From assembly GCF_008370325.1 (NCBI RefSeq), contig NZ_VNIP01000016.1, positions 38,610 through 102,609 of the forward strand: a DNA stretch of 64,000 nt, read 5' to 3'. Positions 18,071-26,716 of this stretch are shown here, in pieces. Under the pieces are notes generated by a model that saw nothing but the letters and a program-made list of their open reading frames with translations, did not search any database and was not told where the DNA came from. The stretch's first letter is position 1; the number at the start of each line of letters is the position of its first letter. The position numbers and the translations under genes are program-made. This DNA comes from Martinezella tropici (GTDB lineage: Bacteria; Pseudomonadota; Alphaproteobacteria; Rhizobiales; Rhizobiaceae).

Positions 18071-18970
18071 GTGAACACCAAAGCTAACACCGCCAATCCG
18101 GTACTCACTGATAATGTCGAGGGCATGGGCTATCTCAACCGCCTGCCTCGGCGCATCGTCATGCTTTATCTGCCGATGGCAGTCTTCGTCTTCGTGCTTC
18201 TGTTTCCCTTCTATTGGATGGCGATAACGGCCATCAAGCCGAATGCACAGTTGACCGACTACAATAACTACAGCCCCTTCTGGGTGGTGGAGCCGACGCT
18301 CGATCACATCAAGTACCTGTTCTTCGAAACCTCCTATCCCGGCTGGCTCTGGAACACGATACTGGTGGCCGTGGGATCGACTGCTTTATCACTGCTGGCG
18401 TCGATTTTTGGCGCCTACGCAATCGAACGCGTGCGCTTTACAGGCTCGCGTCCCATCGGGTTGCTGATCTTCCTGGCCTACCTCGTTCCGCCCTCGATCC
18501 TGTTTATTCCGTTGGCCTTCATTGTCTTCAAGCTTGGAATTTACGATTCAAGGCTGGCGCTCATCTTCACCTATCCAACCTTCCTCATTCCGTTCTGCAC
18601 TTGGTTGTTGATGGGCTATTTCAGGTCGATACCCTTCGAGCTGGAAGAAAGCGCGCTGGTCGATGGCGCCAGCCGCTGGCAAATCCTTGTCAAGATTATC
18701 CTCCCGCTGGCGGTGCCGGGCCTGATATCGGCCGGCATCTTCGCCTTTACTCTTTCCTGGAACGAATTCATCTACGCGCTTACCTTCATTCAATCGTCGG
18801 AAAACAAAACAATCCCAGTTGGTGTTCTGACGGAGTTGGTTCGCGGCGATGTCTTCGAGTGGGGGTCGCTGATGGCTGGCGCTCTATTCGGTTCATTGCC
18901 GGTCGTCATTCTCTACTCCTTTTTCGTCGATTACTACGTTTCGTCGATGACTGGTGCGGTGAAAGAATGA
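18071..18970 (+). CDS. Carbohydrate ABC transporter permease, MalG type
   Basis: A 299-residue permease with six membrane segments and the EAA loop (ELEESALVDGASRWQILVKI). The start is GTG 18071, behind GGGAGA and 15 bases after the previous gene. It completes the FCD-GntR-linked importer. No catabolic gene follows on this strand, so the substrate is fed into metabolism encoded elsewhere. Confidence 0.9.
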   Translation: MNTKANTANPVLTDNVEGMGYLNRLPRRIVMLYLPMAVFVFVLLFPFYWMAITAIKPNAQLTDYNNYSPFWVVEPTLDHIKYLFFETSYPGWLWNTILVAVGSTALSLLASIFGAYAIERVRFTGSRPIGLLIFLAYLVPPSILFIPLAFIVFKLGIYDSRLALIFTYPTFLIPFCTWLLMGYFRSIPFELEESALVDGASRWQILVKIILPLAVPGLISAGIFAFTLSWNEFIYALTFIQSSENKTIPVGVLTELVRGDVFEWGSLMAGALFGSLPVVILYSFFVDYYVSSMTGAVKE

Positions 18971-19180
18971 TGAATGCTACGGCGGATCGTTAGGCAGCAG
19001 TTCGCTCCCCGGCGTTCCAACATTCAGAGTATTCGGTCAAGGAGCTAAGCTGTGGTGATTTTGCCTGTGCAATGATGACTTCGTCACTTTCGCCGCTCCA
19101 TGTGGAATTGCATTATTCTCGCGCGCTCCACCCACCTCGTTCGGGCGATCACGTTGGCGCCTGACGAAGGCCGAACGCAT

Positions 19181-20476
19181 CTACCACGTAGCATTGCCGA
19201 GAGCGTCGAGTGGTATCTTCAGGTATCTTCGTCCGTTGCTTTCGGGCTCAGGGAGCCGTCCACCGCGAACGTTCACCTGGAGGGCGTGCAGGATCAGCTT
19301 TGGCATTGGTAGGGATCGGTCCCGTGCGTTCCGCAACACCACAAAGCGCGCTTCGTCCATTCCAACAAGGTGAGCGTTGGAGCGCTTCTGTTCGCCCACC
19401 GTGCTTTCCCACTTCGGATTGCGGCCATTCGGCTGATAGTCATGACCCGTAAAGAGCCTCGTCTCATCCGGCAATGCGACAATCGATTGGATGGACGACC
19501 ACAGCGTCGATGCGTCACCGCCTGGGAAATCGGTTCGTGCTGTTCCCGAATCCGGCATGAAAAGCGTATCATGCACGAAGGCGGCATCACCGATGACGTA
19601 TGTTACCGAGGCGAGCGTGTGGCCCGGCGAAAACATTACCAGCGCGTCGATTGAGCCCACCTTGAAGGTGTCTCCGTCGGCGAGCAGCCTGTCCCACTGT
19701 GAGCCGTCTGCTGCCAAACCTGGCCAGTTATAGATGTCCTTCCAAAGCTTCTGCACCGCCACGATATGTGCGCCGATCGCGGTCGGGGCACCGGTGGCGT
19801 TCTTCAGATACCACGCGGCGGAGAAGTGATCGGCATGCGGATGGGTGTCCAATATCCACTCCACCACGAGGCCTTCACTTTTGACATAAGCCAGAATGGC
19901 GTCGGCATTGATGGTGCCTGTCGCTCCCGACTTTTCATCGAAGTCGTAAACGGGATCGATGATCGCGCATCGCCTTGTCGCCGGATCCGTTACGACATAT
20001 TGGACACTCGATGTGCGGTCGTCGAAAAATCCTTTCACGACAGGAGCCCTTTTTGCGTGTTGGTCCAGCCAACGACCGGCACCCGTCAGATCGACGCCGT
20101 GGGCTGCTCCGAACGCTTCGATGTGCTCGCGCTTCATCTTGCCGCCCAACACCTCGCCAATCGTGTAAAGCGTCAGTGCACGGGTTCCGCTTTTGCAATG
20201 CGCGAAAACGGGACCCTCGGCATTGTTGATGGCCGTTTGAAAAGCGCGCACATCGGCTTCGGTAATGGTTGGTCCTGTGACGGGAATGAACGAATAATCA
20301 AGTCCCGCGTTTCGCGATGCCACCTTCTCAATGGCGTTGCCGGGTTGGTTCGGCTCCTCATTATCGGGGCGGGCGTTTATGACGGCCTTGTAGCCCTGAG
20401 ACGCAAGATCCTCGAAATCCTCCCGCGCGGGTTGGCTTGCGACCGAGAGCTTGTCGTTGATTTTCACGATGTTCAT
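19181..20476 (-). CDS. blh: Bifunctional sulfur transferase/persulfide dioxygenase, Blh type
   Basis: A 431-residue fusion. Residues 1-115 form a TIGR01244/DUF442 sulfur-transferase-like phosphatase fold with the Cys loop HCKSGTRA. Residues ~130-420 form a metallo-beta-lactamase dioxygenase with HPHADH and the later metal ligands in SPGHTLASVTY and FTGHDYQ. This is the architecture of Blh, which oxidises glutathione persulfide and hydrogen sulfide in Agrobacterium and Xylella. ATG 20476 has TTGGAGG upstream. In known cases blh is linked to the bigR regulator and a sulfite exporter; neither is next to it here, which is unusual. Confidence 0.88.
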   Translation of the reverse strand: MNIVKINDKLSVASQPAREDFEDLASQGYKAVINARPDNEEPNQPGNAIEKVASRNAGLDYSFIPVTGPTITEADVRAFQTAINNAEGPVFAHCKSGTRALTLYTIGEVLGGKMKREHIEAFGAAHGVDLTGAGRWLDQHAKRAPVVKGFFDDRTSSVQYVVTDPATRRCAIIDPVYDFDEKSGATGTINADAILAYVKSEGLVVEWILDTHPHADHFSAAWYLKNATGAPTAIGAHIVAVQKLWKDIYNWPGLAADGSQWDRLLADGDTFKVGSIDALVMFSPGHTLASVTYVIGDAAFVHDTLFMPDSGTARTDFPGGDASTLWSSIQSIVALPDETRLFTGHDYQPNGRNPKWESTVGEQKRSNAHLVGMDEARFVVLRNARDRSLPMPKLILHALQVNVRGGRLPEPESNGRRYLKIPLDALGNATW

Positions 20477-21048
20477 GGGCTTTCCTCCAAGGGCATCCGT
20501 CATCTGGACAATGGCACTGTGTGATGGTTTGCCGAAGCAGGTCAATTGGCAGCATTGTTCGTCGCAGCTCCTTTCATGTCGAAGTGTCCGAAAAATTGGT
20601 CCGCCGTGGCTTCGATTTATCGGAAGAACGAAGCCTGATTGGCTGACATGAAGTCTTCAAGCGTCATTTGGCCCTTGCCCGTGTTACTGGAGACAACCCC
20701 ATTAGTGCCGAAGAAGATGCCTTCCTTCTTTCTCGAATACTTTGTCTTTCTTCGTTCACCCAGGAAAGATGAAAGTGGCAAAACGGGTCAAATCGAGGCG
20801 GTACAGAGCGCTAACGGGGCTGATCGAAACATCCCCCTGTGTTTTTAGGGGAAACCATTAATTCTGTTTCAATAAAGCTGGGCTAACTTTTCTCCTGATT
20901 GGGCAGGGCATGACGCGCCTGTTGTCGGGCGGCGCCTCGACGGCTCACGGACTCCTTTTCTTTTAGAAGTTTCACCACAAGAGCTCCAGAAATACGGGTT
21001 TCGGCGAAGCGGGTAGCGTCACAGCACCCCGAACGTAGGTGAGCAATT
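20477..21048. other. Intergenic region with no convincing gene
   Basis: About 570 bases separate the blh and chemoreceptor genes. Short ORFs occur on both strands, but none has both a good ribosome-binding site and a recognisable sequence. The region just before 21049 must hold the chemoreceptor promoter, yet I see no strong -35/-10 pair. Confidence 0.5.
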
Positions 21049-23388
21049 ATGATTTTTTCTCTTCGCAATATACTTGTTGGAATTTTCCTTCTTCTCAGCA
21101 TCGCTCTATGTGTGCTGACAGGTTCGTCCATGCTCCATGCCTATCGGGGCGAAAGCACCTATGCCGACGTCTCGAACCTCACCATGCTCGACCGGGCGCT
21201 CTTCCAGACGCTCGCCAACTTTCGTAACGAGCGAGGTGACGGATCGTCGCTTGCCAAACTTGAGCTTGGCGCGCAAGACGCGACGCTTGCCTTGCTGAAA
21301 GCGGATAGGGGCGTCGTCGACAAATATATGACTGACGCGAGGTCGGTCTTTGCAAACATCGACGACGAGACGCTCAAAGCACCGATTGCCGGCGTCATGA
21401 ACGCCTACGATCAGGGGGTCGCATTCCGCTCAAAGCTCGACAGCGAAATCGCCAAGAAGCTCGCTGATCGCGATCCCACACTGCAGGCTACCACGCTGGA
21501 TCTCGGTCAGCAGTTCTTGACCGCGTTGGAGACAGGTTCGACCGCCATTGAAAGCCGGATCCGCGCGAGTGATCCTTCAATGACGGCACTCATTCAGATC
21601 CGTGCACTGACATGGTACACCCGCGCGACAGCGGGTGCTGCAAACCTGTTGTTCGTCAACACACTTGCCTCTGGAGAGGCGATGAAGCCAGAGGACGTCA
21701 GCAAGATCCAGCAATTCGATTACACTGCGAATTTCACCTGGGGACAGATCGGCACCCTGGTCAATCATCCGTCGACACCGCAGGTCGTTAAGGACGCCTA
21801 CAAAGTCGCCAGCACGGCCTATTTCAGCGGTGACTTCGCAGCAAAACACAACGCATTGCTCGCGAGGTTCGCGGCCGGTGAGAAGAAGGCCATGCCCCTC
21901 GACGATTGGCGTCCGCTTGGCAACGCCTCCCTTCTGACCATCACAAACACCGCCGCGGCAGCAGCGGATGGCATGGTCGCCAAGGCCGCCGCCAGCCAGA
22001 ATGATGCGTTCATCAGCCTGATCGCCTACGGGCTCACTTTCCTCGTCGCGGCGATTCTGAGCATCACGGGCATCTGCGTCATCGTTTTCCGTGTCACCAG
22101 GCCGGTCGGAGCGCTAACCCATTCCATGACCGAACTCGCCGAAGGCAACCTCTCGATCTCAATCGGTGGCGTCGAACGGCGTGATGAGATTGGCGCCATG
22201 GCGCGTTCTGTCCAGATTTTCCAGCAGGCAGCTCTGCGCAACAAGGCGCTCGAAGCCGAAGCCGCCGAGGCACGCATTACATCGGAGAACGAACGCGTCG
22301 AAGTCCAGCGCCGTGCCGAAGCAGAGGCCGAAGAGAGGCTGCTGCAGGCAACGGGTTCGCTTGCGACAGGTCTTCGTCATCTGGCATCCGGCGACCTGCG
22401 TTGCGAGATCGAAACGCCGCTGGCCGCGCAGTTCGAAGCTCTGCGTCACGACTTCAATTCATCAGTCAGCCAGCTGCGCGCCGCCATGTCCCAGGTCGGC
22501 CAGGCCGCGTCGCTCGTCAACAGCGGCAGCTACGAAATCTCACAGGCTTCCGATAACCTTTCCAAGCGCACTGAGCAGCAGGCCGCCTCGCTCGAGGAGA
22601 CGGCCGCCGCCCTCGAGGAGGTTACGGCAAACGTCCAGTCGACTTCCAAGCGGGCTGGCGATGCGCGTGACCTGGTTCGCGGCGCCCGGTCGCGGGCAGA
22701 AAACTCCAGCCAAGTCGTCAATAACGCCGTCAATGCCATGGGCAGGATCGAGCATTCCTCCAAGCAGATCACCCAGATCATCAGCGTGATCGACGAGATC
22801 GCCTTCCAGACCAATCTGCTTGCGCTCAACGCCGGCGTCGAGGCGGCGCGTGCGGGCGAAGCCGGAAAAGGCTTTGCCGTCGTCGCCCAGGAAGTGCGTG
22901 AGCTTGCCCAGCGTTCGGCCAATGCCGCAAAAGAGATCAAGGCCCTGATCGGCAATTCCGAGGTTGCCGTTGGCGAAGGCGTGAAACTCGTCAACGACAC
23001 TGGCGAGGGCCTCGCGGCTATCGCCGACCTGGTCCTGCAGATCAATCAGCATATGGATGCGATTGCCACCGCCGCTCAGGAGCAGTCCATGGGGCTTTCG
23101 GAGATCAACAGCGCTGTCAATCACATGGACCAGGCGACACAGCAGAATGCCGCCATGGTCGAAGAGATGAATGCGGCTGGCGCTGGTTTGGCCGAAGAAA
23201 GCAAGCGTCTCGGAGAGCTCCTGAGCGCATTCCGCACAGGCGAGGCCGAGCGCATGGAGCCGCAGGCGAGGTCTGCCGCCCGAGCTGCCTCAGCCCCGAC
23301 AATAGCCCGGCTTGCTGCACGCGCCGCTCCCGTCACGCAGGGCAATGCTGCGCTTAAACAACTCCAGCAGGAGTGGTCGGAGTTCTGA
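21049..23388 (+). CDS. Methyl-accepting chemotaxis protein
   Basis: A 779-residue transmembrane chemoreceptor. The first membrane segment is at ~5-25, a long periplasmic sensor domain (~30-320) has no recognised Cache or PAS motif, and the second segment is at ~322-345. HAMP linkers follow (~345-470). The signalling domain holds the highly conserved hairpin tip EIAFQTNLLALNAGVEAARA. The extreme C-terminus is EWSEF, which fits the xWxxF tether for the methylation enzymes CheR/CheB. The start ATG 21049 follows AGGTGA. The ligand is unknown, and no chemotaxis operon adjoins it. Confidence 0.93.
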   Translation: MIFSLRNILVGIFLLLSIALCVLTGSSMLHAYRGESTYADVSNLTMLDRALFQTLANFRNERGDGSSLAKLELGAQDATLALLKADRGVVDKYMTDARSVFANIDDETLKAPIAGVMNAYDQGVAFRSKLDSEIAKKLADRDPTLQATTLDLGQQFLTALETGSTAIESRIRASDPSMTALIQIRALTWYTRATAGAANLLFVNTLASGEAMKPEDVSKIQQFDYTANFTWGQIGTLVNHPSTPQVVKDAYKVASTAYFSGDFAAKHNALLARFAAGEKKAMPLDDWRPLGNASLLTITNTAAAAADGMVAKAAASQNDAFISLIAYGLTFLVAAILSITGICVIVFRVTRPVGALTHSMTELAEGNLSISIGGVERRDEIGAMARSVQIFQQAALRNKALEAEAAEARITSENERVEVQRRAEAEAEERLLQATGSLATGLRHLASGDLRCEIETPLAAQFEALRHDFNSSVSQLRAAMSQVGQAASLVNSGSYEISQASDNLSKRTEQQAASLEETAAALEEVTANVQSTSKRAGDARDLVRGARSRAENSSQVVNNAVNAMGRIEHSSKQITQIISVIDEIAFQTNLLALNAGVEAARAGEAGKGFAVVAQEVRELAQRSANAAKEIKALIGNSEVAVGEGVKLVNDTGEGLAAIADLVLQINQHMDAIATAAQEQSMGLSEINSAVNHMDQATQQNAAMVEEMNAAGAGLAEESKRLGELLSAFRTGEAERMEPQARSAARAASAPTIARLAARAAPVTQGNAALKQLQQEWSEF

Positions 23389-23783
23389 TTAGTCTGCTGT
23401 GAAGGCAGGCACCGCAATTCTACCGCGGTTCAAGAAGCGAAGATTGGCCTGGACACTTTGTGCGGGCCATTTTCGTTTAGCCGGCTTCCCGCGGCAGCAG
23501 ATTTGATCTTGATGCTCGTTGCGGTAAGCTTCCGTAATCAATGCTGCCTCCTGCGTTTCCGTCGCAATCGCAAGCGGGACAAAGGCTGCATCGAGTGAGC
23601 CGCTATGGTCGTGTGGCATGGCCGGCGCCAGTTTCGCAGGCAGTGCCCAAGGATTACACGCTGCTGGAAATGGATCTCGTTGGCGGAGTGTCCACAGCGG
23701 CACGACCTCAGTCGAGCGATGCAAGCGAAGGGCGATAAAGCTCGGACAATCTCTGTTTTGAGACCCGTTGCGGGCGGCCAGCC

Positions 23784-23888
23784 ATCTGGCTCGCTTCCGA
23801 TGCCGCGGCCTATATTGTCGGTCAGGATATCGTCATCGATGGCGGTGCTTCGGTTCGATCAAGTTTGCCGTTGAATAGAAAGGCGTGA
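23784..23888 (+). pseudogene. C-terminal fragment of a short-chain dehydrogenase
   Basis: In one frame the sequence reads IWLASDAAAYIVGQDIVIDG followed by GA, then a stop at 23886. This is the conserved C-terminal end of classical SDR enzymes. No SDR core (TGxxxGIG, YxxxK) lies upstream, so only the tail of a lost gene remains. Confidence 0.65.
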
Positions 23889-23966
23889 TGGGGGCCATCC
23901 TTCCGCTGGACGATCAAACGATGCGACCCTAAAAGAGATCGAGCCGGTTTCTGAAGGAGGGGAAAA

Positions 23967-24467
23967 ATGAAGCGCATCGAGATGGAGGTGAGCGGCGGCT
24001 GCCAATGCGGTGCCGTACGCTACCAAACAGCCGCTATGCTCGACAACGCGCATCTTTGCCATTGCCGCATGTGCCAGAAAGCATCGGGCAACATCTTTGC
24101 CGCGCTGGTCGCGGCGCCCGATGATGCGCTCACCTGGACACGCGGCAAGCCGAGCGTATGGAAGAGCTCGGAGCTTGTGGAGCGCGGCTTTTGCGCCAAT
24201 TGCGGCACGCCATTATTCTTCCACCACCTCGAAAACGGCCGCACCAATTTGATGATCGGCTCGCTTGACGATCCGCACGCCTTCTCGCCGCACGCCAATA
24301 CCTGCACCGAGAACATGGTGGCATGGTTCGATACGATCACGGGCATAGAAAATGCCGGCGCGACCGAAAACAACGGCACCGATTGGGCCGCGGCGATCAA
24401 GGAGAGCAACAACCAGCACCCCGATCACGATACCGCCTCATGGGCGGTGAGGGGGCGTGACGACTGA
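23967..24467 (+). CDS. GFA-domain (Mss4-like fold) protein
   Basis: A 166-residue protein of the GFA family, often named after glutathione-dependent formaldehyde-activating enzyme. The zinc-binding cysteines are visible in GGCQCGAVRY (residues ~8-17), CHCRMCQKASG (~31) and FCANCGTPLF (~75). The 166 residues are near the usual family length of about 120-190. GGAGGGG lies just before ATG 23967. Most relatives lack proven formaldehyde activity, so the function is open. No formaldehyde-pathway gene adjoins it. Confidence 0.88.
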   Translation: MKRIEMEVSGGCQCGAVRYQTAAMLDNAHLCHCRMCQKASGNIFAALVAAPDDALTWTRGKPSVWKSSELVERGFCANCGTPLFFHHLENGRTNLMIGSLDDPHAFSPHANTCTENMVAWFDTITGIENAGATENNGTDWAAAIKESNNQHPDHDTASWAVRGRDD

Positions 24468-24585
24468 GACCTATTCCGACGGTTGACCGTGAGGCACTGT
24501 CTGCCGAGGAATAGCCTTTAGTTTCCACTCGATGCGAAACCGAATAACATCTCGCTATTAGAAATGGTCGAAGAGAGCGTTAGGG

Positions 24586-24861
24586 ATGTCCATGCCGCCG
24601 ATTTACCACGGGCTCACGAGGGCAGCTGCTTTAGGCATCCTGTTCATTTTTTCCGCTGTTTTCTTTGTTTCCTGCTCGACGGTCGGCGGAACCGCCGGTC
24701 GACCTGCCGCCGTGACCGCCAGCAAATCGACAGACCCTGCCAAAGACAAGGCGGCTGACCGTCGGCGATGGGCAGAGAGAGTCCAACGAGATAATGAGTT
24801 AGCTCCAAGCGGCTCGGCGCCAGGTTCCTACGGCACTTTCGGTCCCCGTTTCAGTTGGTGA
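24586..24861 (+). CDS. Small putative lipoprotein (91 aa)
   Basis: A 91-residue ORF with a hydrophobic signal segment (AALGILFIFSAVFFVSCS) ending in a lipobox-like VSC at about residue 29-31. After Cys 31 comes a short basic, low-complexity tail (DKAADRRRWAERVQRDNELA). It is probably a lipid-anchored envelope protein. The ribosome-binding site is weak, so the start between the two close ATGs is uncertain. I do not recognise a family. Confidence 0.6.
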   Translation: MSMPPIYHGLTRAAALGILFIFSAVFFVSCSTVGGTAGRPAAVTASKSTDPAKDKAADRRRWAERVQRDNELAPSGSAPGSYGTFGPRFSW

Positions 24862-25485
24862 GCGATAGATGCGCAAACTGCCCTGTCTCAGATTTAGGTA
24901 AGCGGAAGCGGCCGAATAGCCCGGATAGCGCGACCTTCATCTCTCGGGCCAGGCCGAGCGGTTGGTGGAAACGTCTGATCTCCCTTTGTCTCAACCTCCA
25001 GTCCGTGCCGCGAATGGCGGCTGCAACGGCTGGCGTCTCTACCGTCAGGCTCCGGCCTCCGCGTTGAGCTCGGCTTGGAATCGTTACCTGATGCGAGGGC
25101 AACAGATTTGCCTCTATCTCCGCTAACAAGCCAAGCATGTGCTTCCGCCATGGCCCGCTGTGGCTCGGCTCGACCGCGGTATTCAGGGCGGCGCTCACAT
25201 AGCCCAATCATTACCGTACCGCATTGCGGCGCAGATTTTGGACCTCGCGATCGCAGATAGGTGCAATCCATCAGCTGGGATATTCCCATTGCCACTCGTG
25301 AGGTCAGGCGCCGACCCGATGTTCCACAGCGAGTTATCTATTGAGTGGAACATTTCGGGAGCTTCGGAGTATTTTATTGAGGCGAGGGGGCTTTAAACCC
25401 GCCGACAAATGCCGAAACAGAACGATTCCGCCGCTGCGGAAGTTGAAACCATTAAAAACAGTCCCTCAACTTGACGGAGAGTGCT
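24862..25485. other. Gene-poor interval
   Basis: About 620 bases without a convincing gene. Overlapping minus-strand frames between 24850 and 25300 are open but have no recognisable motif or ribosome-binding site. The only clear structure is the inverted repeat at 25319-25353, listed separately. Confidence 0.5.
25319..25353. repeat. Perfect 9-bp inverted repeat with 17-base spacer
   Basis: ATGTTCCAC (25319-25327) and GTGGAACAT (25345-25353) are perfect complements around an AT-rich 17-base spacer. It could be a hairpin or a protein-binding site. It lies about 130 bases upstream of the small gene at 25486. Confidence 0.6.
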
Positions 25486-25689
25486 GTGCCAAAGACTGCG
25501 AGAATTCCTGACGTTGTCCCACATGACAATCATGTCGTGACGGCAAAAGAAGCACTCGAGGTTTCTTTTCTTAAATTGGAGCAAGAGCTAGAAGTCCGGC
25601 TGGTCGCCGCAGCTCTGCGTGCGGGATGGTCGGCGGACGAGGCGCTGGAGGCTATCGATCAGCTGCGGGCCGAGGAAAGTGGACCTTGA
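25486..25689 (+). CDS. Small hypothetical protein (67 aa)
   Basis: A 67-residue acidic ORF that starts at GTG 25486 behind GGAGAG; an in-frame TTG at 25471 is the alternative. The sequence looks helical throughout (KEALEVSFLKLEQELEVRLV, then RAGWSADEALEAIDQLRAEE) and has no membrane segment. The style matches small proteins common in rhizobial genomes, but I cannot name the family. Confidence 0.55.
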   Translation: MPKTARIPDVVPHDNHVVTAKEALEVSFLKLEQELEVRLVAAALRAGWSADEALEAIDQLRAEESGP

Positions 25690-25896
25690 AGCGGATGAAC
25701 ACGCTGAACAGAGATGCATGCGTCTGTGTTAGGTAGCGATAGGCCATCGGACGGTGAACAACCGGTTCGCGCGACATCGCGAGCGATTCAGTGCGGTGTG
25801 GCGGCAATCACTTCTTCAGCTTGTCTTCGGACCATAGTGGGATGCAAGTTCGGTTCCCATCTAGGAAACCCATCTGCGCCCGTTGAAAATAGCCAA

Positions 25897-26538
25897 TCAA
25901 GCTTGAAGAATGTGCCTGCGCGTTAGCTCCGTCAGGCGATCGACATCGCGTCCCTCTATCGCATCGACCATCTGCTGATGTTCACGGCCGGATTGTTCGA
26001 TGCGGGCACGCGTTCGCCACTGCGACACCGGCGCCGAAGACGTTCGCTGCCTGATTTCCGTGATCAGTTCCACGAGTTCCTGATTGCCGGCGAGAGCGAG
26101 CAAATGGCGGTGGAAGGCAAGGTTGGCTTCGTAAAGCTCAAGCGTGGTGCCGTTCAGAACCAGATCGTCGAAGCGTGAGGCGAGAACCCGCAAATTCGCG
26201 ATATCCGCCGCGCTTGCATTCGCAATGATACGGTCGCAGACCGCGACCTCAAGAATGACGCGAATGTCGCTGACCTCCTGAGCACGGCGTCCATCCTGCT
26301 CATGGACATGATAGCCACGATTGGGAACATGCTCCACTAGTCGCTTCTGCACCAGCCTGTCGAGCGCCCTGCGGACCTCGGGTCGCGTACAGTTATATCG
26401 CCGTTCGAGGTCGATCTGCTTCAACCAAGTTCCAGGCGGGAGGCGGCCGGCAAGGATATCCTGGAGGATGAGCTCGGTTACGTCCGGCGTTTGCTGTTCT
26501 TGTGTATGCGCTGTCGCTTCGGCTTCCAGCGGATTCAT
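25897..26538 (-). CDS. GntR-family regulator, FCD subfamily
   Basis: A 213-residue regulator. The winged helix-turn-helix lies at ~20-85 (AGRLPPGTWLKQIDLERRYN, then CTRPEVRRALDRLVQKRLVE). The FCD ligand domain lies at ~95-205, with LAFHRHLLALAGNQELVELI and EHQQMVDAIEGRD carrying the usual His positions. It is divergent from the hydrolase/amino-acid ABC operon and probably controls it through the palindrome at 26669-26684. The inducer is likely an amino-acid or peptide derivative, by context only. Confidence 0.87.
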   Translation of the reverse strand: MNPLEAEATAHTQEQQTPDVTELILQDILAGRLPPGTWLKQIDLERRYNCTRPEVRRALDRLVQKRLVEHVPNRGYHVHEQDGRRAQEVSDIRVILEVAVCDRIIANASAADIANLRVLASRFDDLVLNGTTLELYEANLAFHRHLLALAGNQELVELITEIRQRTSSAPVSQWRTRARIEQSGREHQQMVDAIEGRDVDRLTELTRRHILQA

Positions 26539-26642
26539 GCAGTTCTCCCCAGCCTCCCGATTTCGGCGATGACTATCATAGCTCTCCTTTGGCTCACAAC
26601 GAGGCCGATGATTGGTGCCGAAAAAATATCCATGCTTATCTC

Positions 26643-26684
26643 TTGCGCACTCACTATAATTGGATCATAAATTGGCGCCAATTT
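26643..26684 (+). promoter_or_regulatory. Promoter and 16-bp palindromic operator of the hydrolase/ABC operon
   Basis: TTGCGC (26643-26648) and CATAAA (26666-26671) are spaced by 17 bases and make a plausible promoter. The perfect 16-bp palindrome AAATTGGCGCCAATTT (26669-26684) overlaps the -10 box. A related half-matching copy, ATTGGTGCC, lies near 26611. The layout suggests repression by the adjacent GntR protein. Confidence 0.6.
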
Positions 26685-26716
26685 GATTACCATTATATGA
26701 GGCGGGTTGTAAATCC

